Of a stretch of 64,000 bases of DNA, positions 49,797-57,026 are shown piece after piece; within the stretch, counting starts at the first letter, position 1; each line of letters opens with the position of its first letter. Made by a program: the position numbers and the translations under genes. Source of the stretch: Phycicoccus sp. Soil802 (lineage in GTDB: Bacteria > Actinomycetota > Actinomycetes > Actinomycetales > Dermatophilaceae); the NCBI RefSeq assembly GCF_001429605.1, contig NZ_LMSS01000003.1, forward strand, positions 1 to 64,000, given 5' to 3'. The notes beneath the pieces were generated by a model, which saw only the letters and a list, made by a program, of their open reading frames with translations, was not told the origin of the DNA and did no database searches.

Positions 49797-50760
49797 CGCT
49801 GAACACATCCTCGATCCGGCGGTGGTCGACCTGCAGCCGGACCAGGCCCACCCCCAGGTCGCTCGCGGTGTCGCGGATGACGTCGTGGATGTCGTGGATG
49901 TCGTGGCTGTCGTGCACCTCGTGCCCGTCGGGATGGCCGGCAGTGGCGTCGACGGTCAGGAGGGCGCCACGCGGAGTGGTCGCCACCCCGGCCGCGGCCA
50001 GTGCCTGCGCCATCCGGGCGGTCGCGTCGTCGCCGAGCACCTCGACCAGCAGGACACCGGTGGCGTCGAGGAACTCGTCGGTGCGCGAGGCCCGCAGGAG
50101 GTGGCCGCCGTCGAGGACGACGACGTGGTCGCTCACCCGCTCGAGCTCGCCGAGCAGGTGCGAGGTGACGATGACCGCGATCCCGAAGTCGTGCCCGATC
50201 CGCTGCACCAGGCCGAGCATCTCGTCGCGCGCGGCGGGGTCGAGGCCGTTGGTCGGTTCGTCGAGCAGCACCAGCCGCGGGTCGTGGGCCAGCGCCTGGG
50301 CGAGCTTGGCCTTCTGCTTCATGCCGGTGGAGTAGCCGCCCATCGGCCGGTAGCGCTCCTCGGCCAGACCGACGTGCCGCAGCACCTCGGCGGCCCGCTC
50401 GCGCGCGGCGACCTTGGGCAGCCCCGACATCATCGCCATGTGCACGACGAAGTCGCTCGCACTCACATCGGGTGGCAGGCAGTCGTGCTCGGGCAGGTAG
50501 CCCACCGCCGCCCGGATCGCCGGTCCCTGGGTCGCGATGTCGTGCCCGAGCACCTGCGCTCGGCCACCGGTCGCAGGGACCAGCCCGAGCAGGATCTTGA
50601 GCAGCGTCGACTTGCCGGCCCCGTTGGCCCCCACCAGTCCGGTGATCCCCGGACCGATCTCGAGGTCGAGGGCGTCGAGGGCCAGCACCGCACCGTAGTC
50701 CTTGGTGAGGCGCTGGGTCTGCACCACGACCCCCGCGTGAACTGGTTCCACGCGAGTCAC
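49789..50760 (-). CDS. ABC transporter ATP-binding protein (first copy) with His/Asp-rich insert
   Basis: This ATPase of 323 residues has Walker A GANGAGKST (about residue 45), the signature variant YSTGMKQKAKLAQAL, Walker B LVLLDEPTNGLD and the switch His in VIVTSHLLGELE. The C-terminal extension contains GHPDGHEVHDSHDIHDIHD, six histidines in tandem His-Asp units encoded by nine-base repeats. This could bind metal ions, but it may simply be a coding minisatellite. The start is GTG 50758-50760; GTG 50749-50751 is an alternative. It heads the four-gene ABC operon. Two 17-base direct repeats lie 37 bases upstream. Confidence 0.85.
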   Translation of the reverse strand: MTRVEPVHAGVVVQTQRLTKDYGAVLALDALDLEIGPGITGLVGANGAGKSTLLKILLGLVPATGGRAQVLGHDIATQGPAIRAAVGYLPEHDCLPPDVSASDFVVHMAMMSGLPKVAARERAAEVLRHVGLAEERYRPMGGYSTGMKQKAKLAQALAHDPRLVLLDEPTNGLDPAARDEMLGLVQRIGHDFGIAVIVTSHLLGELERVSDHVVVLDGGHLLRASRTDEFLDATGVLLVEVLGDDATARMAQALAAAGVATTPRGALLTVDATAGHPDGHEVHDSHDIHDIHDVIRDTASDLGVGLVRLQVDHRRIEDVFSDE

Positions 50761-50796
50761 AGTAGCCGCGCCAGTCGGGTCGACCGGGGCGACTCC

Positions 50797-50835
50797 GTGC
50801 AGATTCAGGGGAGGTTCGGTGCAGATTCAGGGGAG
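50797..50835. promoter_or_regulatory. Direct repeats upstream of the ABC operon
   Basis: GTGCAGATTCAGGGGAG occurs at 50797-50813 and again at 50819-50835, 22 bases apart (two helical turns). The partial copy CTTCAGGGA follows. The position, just upstream of the first ABC gene, suits a regulator binding site. Confidence 0.45.
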
Positions 50836-50871
50836 CTTCAGGGAAGACCCCGACGTGCGGCCAGCCCAGGA

Positions 50872-50917
50872 GAGGCGAGGTATGCCGCGGTCGTGGGTCC
50901 GCGGCATACCTCGCCTC
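50872..50917 (-). terminator. Hairpin terminator built from two inverted GTATGCCG octamers
   Basis: GAGGCGAGGTATGCCGCGG (50872-50890) pairs perfectly over 19 bases with 50899-50917, with an eight-base loop. It lies 17 bases beyond the MFS stop codon. Confidence 0.8.
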
Positions 50918-50933
50918 GTCGTGCTGGCTCGGA

Positions 50934-52682
50934 TCAGTGGCCGATCGCGGGGGGCGCCACGGCTGCCGCGTCAGCGTCAGCGTCAGCCTGGTCAGCGTCC
51001 GCCTTGTCCCTGTCAGCCTTGTCTGCGGCGCCGCGCTCGGAGTAGGCCGAGCCGCCGCGCAGCTCGACGTGCGGGAGCAGCAGCATCACGAGGAAGCCGA
51101 TCACCATCACGCCGGCGCCGACCAGGAACACCAGGTCCATGGAGTCAGAGAACCCGGTGAGGATCGGCTTGGCCAGACGGGCGTCCAGCTTCTCGATGAT
51201 CGAGCTGTCCTTGAGGACGTTGGCGATGGGTCCGGGGTCACCACCCTGGGCCGCCGACTGCAGCCCCTTGGCGAACGCGGCGTTGGCCGGGTCGGAGAGC
51301 ACGGCCGGGTCGTGGAGTGCGCCTTGGAACTCTTTCGTCGGGGCAGCCTTGACCATCGCCGCGTTGATCTTGTCGGGCACGGTGGAGAAGAGGATGGAGA
51401 GGAAGACCGCAGTGCCGAGCGTGCCGCCGATCTGCCGGGTGAAGGTCGCCGACGACGTGGCGACGCCGATCAGGCGTGGGGACACGGCGTTCTGGACGGC
51501 GAGGGTCAGGGGCTGGAAGTTGAAGCCCAACCCGAGCCCGAACGCGACCATGACGATGCTGGTCTGCCACAGCGGGGTGTCCGCCTTGATGAAGTGGAAG
51601 ACGAACAGCGCAATCGCCAGCAGGGCCGACCCGATGATCGGGAAGCGGCGGTAGCGGCCGGTCCGGCTGATGATCTGGCCCGAGATGATCGAGCCGGCCA
51701 TGATGCCGAGCGTGAGGGGCAGCAGGAGCAGACCGGCCTTGGTCGGCGACGCACCCTTGACGATCTGGAGGTAGAGCGGCAGCGAGGCGAGGCCACCGAA
51801 CATGGCCATGCCGATGAGCACCGAGGCACCCGAGGCGACCGCGACGGTCCGCTCCTGGAAGAGCGTGAGCGGCAGCAGCGCCTCGTCCTTCATGGCCCGC
51901 TCGACGAGCAGGAACGCGATGACGCCGATGATGCCGACGACGTAGCAGGCGATCGAGCGCCCGGAGCCCCAGCCCCAGTCGCGGCCCTGCTCGGCGACGA
52001 GGAGCAGCGGCACCAGGCCGAGGGTCAGCGTGGCCGCGCCCCACCAGTCGATGCGGTGGTCGAGACGGGTGTGCTGCAGGTGCAGGGTGCGCGACACGAC
52101 GAAGAGCGCGGCGATGCCGATCGGCACGTTCACGAGGAAGACCCAGCGCCAGCCGTCGACGCCGAGGATGCTGCTCTGGCCGGCGAAGAACCCGCCGATG
52201 ACCGGGCCGAGCACGCTGGAGGTGCCGAACACGGCGAGGAAGTAGCCCTGGTACTTGGCGCGCTCCCGGGGCGGGACGATGTCGCCGATGATGGCCAGCG
52301 CCAGGGAGAACAGCCCGCCGGCGCCGAGGCCCTGCACGGCGCGGTAGAACGCCAGCTGGAGCATCGACTGCGAGAGAGTACAGAGGACAGAGCCGATGAC
52401 GAAGATCGTGATCGCGGCCGAGAAGAACTTCTTGCGGCCGTAGATGTCGGACAGCTTGCCGTAGAGCGGCGTGACGATCGTCGAGGTGATCAGGTAGGCG
52501 GTGGTGGCCCAGGCCTGCTCGTCGAGGCCCTTGAGGTCGTCCGCGATGGTGCGGATGGCGGTGGCCACGATGGTCTGGTCGAGGGCGGCGAGGAACATGC
52601 CCATCATCAGGCCGACGAGGATCGTGATGATCTGTCGGTGGGTCAGGGGCCCGTCGGGACGGGCGGGGGCGGCGGCTGCCAT
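50934..52682 (-). CDS. MFS transporter, DHA2 (EmrB/QacA-type, 14 helices)
   Basis: Drug:proton antiporter of 582 residues. The first helix has LVGLMMGMFLAALDQTIVATAIRTI, the DHA2 signature. Motif A is YGKLSDIYGRKKFF, and motif C-like GTSSVLGPVIGGFF follows. Fourteen hydrophobic segments can be counted. A cytoplasmic tail of about 30 residues consists of tandem Lys/Asp/Ala units (KADADQADADADAAA) encoded by short repeats. The ATG at 52680-52682 follows the marR stop by one base. The MarR partner upstream suggests inducible export of a toxic compound. Confidence 0.9.
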   Translation of the reverse strand: MAAAAPARPDGPLTHRQIITILVGLMMGMFLAALDQTIVATAIRTIADDLKGLDEQAWATTAYLITSTIVTPLYGKLSDIYGRKKFFSAAITIFVIGSVLCTLSQSMLQLAFYRAVQGLGAGGLFSLALAIIGDIVPPRERAKYQGYFLAVFGTSSVLGPVIGGFFAGQSSILGVDGWRWVFLVNVPIGIAALFVVSRTLHLQHTRLDHRIDWWGAATLTLGLVPLLLVAEQGRDWGWGSGRSIACYVVGIIGVIAFLLVERAMKDEALLPLTLFQERTVAVASGASVLIGMAMFGGLASLPLYLQIVKGASPTKAGLLLLPLTLGIMAGSIISGQIISRTGRYRRFPIIGSALLAIALFVFHFIKADTPLWQTSIVMVAFGLGLGFNFQPLTLAVQNAVSPRLIGVATSSATFTRQIGGTLGTAVFLSILFSTVPDKINAAMVKAAPTKEFQGALHDPAVLSDPANAAFAKGLQSAAQGGDPGPIANVLKDSSIIEKLDARLAKPILTGFSDSMDLVFLVGAGVMVIGFLVMLLLPHVELRGGSAYSERGAADKADRDKADADQADADADAAAVAPPAIGH

Positions 52683-52683
52683 G

Positions 52684-53187
52684 TCAGTTCTCCGAGGAAC
52701 GAGTCGGGGCGGGTGAGGGAGTTGGGTTGGCGAGGTTCTTGCGGTGGCGTTCGAGGTCGGCGCCGAACCGTTCGAGGTGCCCCGCGAAGTCGCTGGCCTC
52801 CTCGGGAGTCCAGTCACCCATCAGCTCGCGGAACCACTCGGTCCGGCTCTGCTGGATGCGGGCGAGGAGCCGGGTGCCCTCCTCGCTGAGCTGGACGACC
52901 TGGGCGCGTCCGTCGGCGGGGTCGCTCACCTTGTCGACGAGGCCGTGGCTCTCGAGGGTGCTCACCTGACGGCTCACGGTGGAGACGTCGGAGTGCACGA
53001 CCTCGGCGAGGACCGAGACGCGGCGCGGCTCCGCGGCGAGGTTGAACAGGATCGGGTACGCGGTGGCGTCAACCGCCGGGTGGATCCGTGGTGCGTGCTG
53101 GCGCATGGCCTGCAGGAGCTTCATCAACCGGATGAGGCCGACGCTGACGCGTTCAGCCGTCTCCCGGTCGAGCTGGTGCTGCGACAT
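52684..53187 (-). CDS. MarR family regulator of the MFS pump
   Basis: Winged-helix regulator of 167 residues. RVSVLAEVVHSDVSTVSRQVSTLESHGLV is the helix-turn-helix and DPADGRAQVVQLSEEG the wing with the conserved Asp-Gly-Arg. I chose ATG 53185-53187 (MSQHQLDRETAERV). It is followed after one base by the MFS gene, and the dyad CTTGCAACATACAAG upstream (53221-53235) is a plausible operator. MFS plus MarR in one operon is a standard self-regulated efflux arrangement. Confidence 0.88.
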   Translation of the reverse strand: MSQHQLDRETAERVSVGLIRLMKLLQAMRQHAPRIHPAVDATAYPILFNLAAEPRRVSVLAEVVHSDVSTVSRQVSTLESHGLVDKVSDPADGRAQVVQLSEEGTRLLARIQQSRTEWFRELMGDWTPEEASDFAGHLERFGADLERHRKNLANPTPSPAPTRSSEN

Positions 53188-53220
53188 GGGGGTACCTGCG
53201 TGTAGAGAGAGGAGAGGTTG

Positions 53221-53235
53221 CTTGCAACATACAAG
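53221..53235. promoter_or_regulatory. Probable operator of the marR-MFS operon
   Basis: CTTGCAACATACAAG is an imperfect 15-base palindrome (outer CTTG/CAAG) located 33 bases upstream of the marR start codon. It overlaps a possible minus-strand -10 (TATGTT). Confidence 0.5.
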
Positions 53236-53278
53236 TATCACGAAATGGTTGTGTGCGGCAAACAAACAGCAGAAGCTC

Positions 53279-54133
53279 TCAGGGCACGAACACCAGGTTC
53301 TGCAGCACCTGGCGGGCGACGGCCTCGTCGCCCTGCACGGTGAAGTGGATGTCGTCGACGGTGCCGCGCCCGGCAGCCCGCCGGGTCAGCGCATCGGTCG
53401 AGAGCGTGATGGTGGTGAACACGTCGTCCGGGTCGCCGTCGTGGGCGATGCCGGAGAACAGCGGTATGCCGCGTGGCTTGCCGTCGTCGCTCGACTCCAC
53501 CCAGACGCCGGCCCGGCCGACGACGGGGCCGGTGCTCTCGATGATGACGACGTTGCCCGGCGGGATCTGGGCGTTGCGGGCGATCAGCTTGGGCAACGAC
53601 GCGAAGAGCAGGTGCATGAAGACGACGGCGCCACCGGAGTCCAGGTCCCCGGGACGACCGAGCGCCTGGCGGATGTCCTGCTCGTGCGTCCAGATGTCGA
53701 GGATCCGGGTGGGCAGGCTCTCGCTCAACGGGGCCGGGCCCCAGGCGCCCCGCACCACGGTGTCGAGGGTGACGCCGGGGGCGGTGAACTGCTCCACCCG
53801 TTGCGCCGCAATGGTCTCCAGCTCGGCGACCACCTTGGCGCCGACCATCGGCCGCCGGATCTCCACGGCCCGCTCGAGGAACTTCCCCTCGGCGTTGTGG
53901 ATGTGCTCGTAGTCGGGCAGCTCGACCCGCGGGTTGTCGCCGCTGTGCAGCCACGACTCGAGGCCGACGACGTGCGAGATCTGGTCCTTGACGGTCCACC
54001 CCGGGCACGCGGTGGGCAGGGCGAAGTCGGCATCCGAGCAGGAGTGGCCGAGGTCGACCACCGCCTGGGTGGTCTGCTGGTAGGCCGCGACGAGTCCGGC
54101 CAGGTCTTCGGGTGCTGCCGGGTGCAGAGGCAT
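53279..54133 (-). CDS. Maleylpyruvate isomerase family (mycothiol-type DinB fold) protein
   Basis: Protein of 284 residues with an N-terminal metal-binding DinB-like bundle. TACPGWTVKDQISHVVGLESWLHSG (His near residue 55) and RILDIWTHEQDIRQALGRPGD (His near 150) supply metal ligands. The C-terminal domain of about 90 residues is alpha/beta (SCP2-like). This is the architecture of the mycothiol-dependent maleylpyruvate isomerase family; many members have other or unknown substrates. It starts at ATG 54131-54133, 62 bases from the divergent CopD-CtaG gene. Confidence 0.82.
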   Translation of the reverse strand: MPLHPAAPEDLAGLVAAYQQTTQAVVDLGHSCSDADFALPTACPGWTVKDQISHVVGLESWLHSGDNPRVELPDYEHIHNAEGKFLERAVEIRRPMVGAKVVAELETIAAQRVEQFTAPGVTLDTVVRGAWGPAPLSESLPTRILDIWTHEQDIRQALGRPGDLDSGGAVVFMHLLFASLPKLIARNAQIPPGNVVIIESTGPVVGRAGVWVESSDDGKPRGIPLFSGIAHDGDPDDVFTTITLSTDALTRRAAGRGTVDDIHFTVQGDEAVARQVLQNLVFVP

Positions 54134-54183
54134 GCCCCCACCCTACGAGCACGGGCTCTGTCCCGGTCGAACAGTTCGCTACC

Positions 54184-54195
54184 TAGGCTGTGCGC
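54184..54195 (+). promoter_or_regulatory. Leaderless-type promoter of the copD-ctaG gene
   Basis: TAGGCT at 54184-54189 and six bases lead to ATG at 54196, which decides that start over GTG 54190. Confidence 0.55.
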
Positions 54196-56199
54196 ATGAC
54201 CTCCACCGTCGCGGCCGCCGGGAGCAAGGACCTGGGGCCGGCCCGGGTGCCGCTGCTGGCCCTCGGCGTCGCAGCCGTGCTGGCCGTGCCGCTCGCCGCG
54301 GTCATCGGCGAGGCAGCGACGGCACCGGTCGTCGCCGACCCCGGGGCCTTCGTCCGCTGGGGCATCCTCTACACCCGAGTGGTCCACGACCTGGCTGCGG
54401 CGGTGACGATCGGGCTGCTGGTCCACGCGGCATACCTCGTGCCGGAGACCACCCGCACGAACCGTCGCCTCATCGCCACCCGGCTCGCCGGCATCGCCGC
54501 CGGTCTGTGGGCGCTCGCGGGCGCCGCAGGCGCGGCCCTCACGATGGCGGACTCGATCGGCATCCCGCTGACCGACCCGGCCTTCGGGCAGCAGTTCACG
54601 ACGTTCGCGTGGTCCTACGAGCCGACCCGGGTGGCGCTCATCACCGCGGGGGTCGCGGCGGTGATCTCGCTCGGGGCGCTCGTCGCGAACAGCCGCGCCA
54701 CGATGGCTTGGCTGTCCCTGCTCGCCGTGCTGGGCGTGCTGCCCCTGGCCCTCGCCGGGCACGCGGCCGGAGCCACCGACCACAGCACCGCCGTCAACGC
54801 GCTCGCGGTGCACCTCGTCGGGGTGACCGTCTGGGTCGGCGGCCTGCTGGCCCTCGCCCTGCTGCGGCCGCTCCTCGCTGACGGGTACGACTTCGCCGCC
54901 ACCGCGTCGCGCTACTCGACGCTGGCCGGCTGGTGCTTCGGGGCGGTGGCCCTGTCGGGCCTGCAGAGCGCGTTGATCCGGATCGGCCCGCTCAGCGACC
55001 TGGGCACCCGCTACGGCGTGCTGCTCCTGGTCAAGACGGCGGCCCTGCTGCTCCTCGGGTATGCCGGGTGGCGGCACCGCCGCTCGCTGCTCGCCGGCCT
55101 GCGGGCCGGCCGGTCCACGGCCTTCCTGCGCCTCGTCGTCGTCGAGCTCGTGGTCATGGGCATCGCGATGGGCACCGCGGTGGCGCTCGCGCGCAGCGCC
55201 CCGCCGGTCCCGGACACCGCGGTCGACGACCCCTCCCCGGTGTTCGCGCTGACCGGCTACCCCGACCCCGGCCCGCTGACCGGCGACTCGTGGCTGACCT
55301 CGTGGACCACCGACTGGCTCTGGCTCAGCCTCGCGGTCGTCGCGGTGGGGCTCTACGTCGCCGGGGTGCAACGACTGAGGAAGCGGGGCGACGCGTGGCC
55401 GCTGCACCGCACCGTGGTCTGGGTGCTCGGCTGGGCGGTCTTCGTCTACGCGACCTCGGGTGCCCCGGGCGTCTACGGTCGGGTGCTCTTCTCGATGCAC
55501 ATGGTGATGCACATGGTCGTCGCCATGCTGGTGCCGCTCCTGCTGGTGCCGGCGGCCCCGATCCTGCTCGCGCTACGGGCCCTCCCAGCCCGCCCCGACA
55601 AGACCTGGGGACCCCGCGAGCTGGTCCTCCAGGTCGTCCACTCGCGGCTGCTCAAGGTGTTCGCCAACCCGGTGGTGGCGGCTGCGCTGTTCTTCTTCAG
55701 CCTGGCGATCTTCTACTACTCGCCGCTGTTCGAGCTCGCGCTGCGCACCCACACCGGGCACGTCCTGATGATGGTGCACTTCCTGCTCACCGGGTACCTC
55801 TTCACCTGGGTGCTCATCGGCATCGACCCGGGCCCGAAGAAGTGGCCACCGCTGATGCTGCTCGTCGTGCTGTTCGCGACGATGTCGTTCCACGCCTTCT
55901 TCGGGGTCGTCATGACCGGCAGCTCGACGCTGCTCGCACCGGGCTTCTTCGAGCTGGTGCGGCTCCCGTGGATGACCAACCCGCTCGGCAACCAGCACGA
56001 GGCCGGCGCGATCGCCTGGGGCATCGGGGAGGCGCCGACCGTCATCCTCACCCTGCTCGTCGCCGTCGCCTGGGTGCGCACCGACCGCGCTGAGACCAAG
56101 CGCAAGGACCGGCAGGCCGACCGCGACGGGGATGCGGAGCTGGCCGCGTACAACGCACACTTGCAGGAGCTCAAGCGCCGAAACGAGAGGCGGCAGTGA
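54196..56199 (+). CDS. CopD-CtaG fusion: copper resistance / cytochrome oxidase assembly membrane protein
   Basis: Polytopic protein of 667 residues with about fourteen or fifteen helices in two parts. The N-terminal half matches CopD-type copper proteins (ILYTRVVHDLAAAVTIGLLVHAAYL, NALAVHLVGVTVWVGGLLALALL). The C-terminal half from about residue 370 is a caa3-type CtaG domain, with His/Met-rich SMHMVMHMVVAMLVPLLL, HTGHVLMMVHFLLTGYLF and MSFHAFFGVVMTGSS, residues likely to handle copper. The fusion is known in actinobacteria and is linked to copper delivery to oxidases. The nitrilase gene overlaps its end as GTGA, and a thioredoxin-NHL gene follows, which makes a three-gene operon. Confidence 0.88.
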   Translation: MTSTVAAAGSKDLGPARVPLLALGVAAVLAVPLAAVIGEAATAPVVADPGAFVRWGILYTRVVHDLAAAVTIGLLVHAAYLVPETTRTNRRLIATRLAGIAAGLWALAGAAGAALTMADSIGIPLTDPAFGQQFTTFAWSYEPTRVALITAGVAAVISLGALVANSRATMAWLSLLAVLGVLPLALAGHAAGATDHSTAVNALAVHLVGVTVWVGGLLALALLRPLLADGYDFAATASRYSTLAGWCFGAVALSGLQSALIRIGPLSDLGTRYGVLLLVKTAALLLLGYAGWRHRRSLLAGLRAGRSTAFLRLVVVELVVMGIAMGTAVALARSAPPVPDTAVDDPSPVFALTGYPDPGPLTGDSWLTSWTTDWLWLSLAVVAVGLYVAGVQRLRKRGDAWPLHRTVVWVLGWAVFVYATSGAPGVYGRVLFSMHMVMHMVVAMLVPLLLVPAAPILLALRALPARPDKTWGPRELVLQVVHSRLLKVFANPVVAAALFFFSLAIFYYSPLFELALRTHTGHVLMMVHFLLTGYLFTWVLIGIDPGPKKWPPLMLLVVLFATMSFHAFFGVVMTGSSTLLAPGFFELVRLPWMTNPLGNQHEAGAIAWGIGEAPTVILTLLVAVAWVRTDRAETKRKDRQADRDGDAELAAYNAHLQELKRRNERRQ

Positions 56200-57026
56200 A
56201 CGTGCGGGATGCGGTGCTGCGGGTGGCCGTGGTCCAGATTGCGTATGGCGACGACGAGTCGATGGACGACCGGATCGAGCGGGTCGCCGCGCTGGTGCGC
56301 GCCCAGGCCGGCCACGACCTCGTGGTGCTGCCCGAGCTCTGGGCGCCGGGCGGGTTCTCCTATCGCGAGTGGGCTTCCCGCGCGCAGCCCGTCGAGGGCT
56401 CGATCGGGTCGGCCATGTCGGCCGCGGCCCGGGACGCCGGGGTGCTGCTCCACGCCGGCTCGATCATCGAACGAGCGAGCTCAGGCCACGAAGGCTCGAG
56501 CGAGGTGGGGTCCGATGGTCGTGGCCTCTGGAACACCTCGCTCCTCTACGGCCCGGACGGCGGGCTCGTCGCGGCATACCGCAAGATCCACCGGTTCGGC
56601 TTCGGCTCGGGGGAGCCGAAGCTGCTCGACGCCGGCGAGGACATCGTCGTGGTCGAACGAGAAGGTTTCAGCGCGGGGCTGTCGACCTGTTACGACCTGC
56701 GGTTCCCTGAGCTCTACCGTCGCCAGCTCGACGCCGGAGCCACCGTCTTCATCGTGCCGGCCGCGTGGCCGGCCGCGCGGGTGCGGCACTGGACGTTGCT
56801 GGCGCACGCCCGAGCGATCGAGAACCAGTGCGTCGTGATCGCCTGCAACACCGGCGGCACCCACGCGGGCACCGAGATGGGCGGCCACTCGCAGGTCATC
56901 TCGGCGAGCGGTGAGGCGCTCGCGATGGCCGGCTCGGGCGAACAGGTGCTCAGCGTCGACGTCGACCTCGACGCCATCACCACCTGGCGCGACCAGTTCC
57001 CGGTCCTCCAGGACCGCCGGCTCTGA
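56196..57026 (+). CDS. Carbon-nitrogen hydrolase (nitrilase superfamily, omega-amidase-like)
   Basis: This hydrolase of 276 residues has the Glu-Lys-Cys triad: Glu in VVLPELWAPGGF (about residue 44), Lys in AAYRKIHRFGFG (about 130) and Cys in LSTCYDLRFPELYRR (about 163). The pattern is like omega-amidase/Nit2 or YafV. It hydrolyses an amide to acid and ammonia; the substrate is unknown. The GTG start overlaps the stop of the CopD-CtaG gene, and its own stop overlaps the next ATG (TGATG), so translation is coupled on both sides. Confidence 0.88.
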   Translation: MNVRDAVLRVAVVQIAYGDDESMDDRIERVAALVRAQAGHDLVVLPELWAPGGFSYREWASRAQPVEGSIGSAMSAAARDAGVLLHAGSIIERASSGHEGSSEVGSDGRGLWNTSLLYGPDGGLVAAYRKIHRFGFGSGEPKLLDAGEDIVVVEREGFSAGLSTCYDLRFPELYRRQLDAGATVFIVPAAWPAARVRHWTLLAHARAIENQCVVIACNTGGTHAGTEMGGHSQVISASGEALAMAGSGEQVLSVDVDLDAITTWRDQFPVLQDRRL

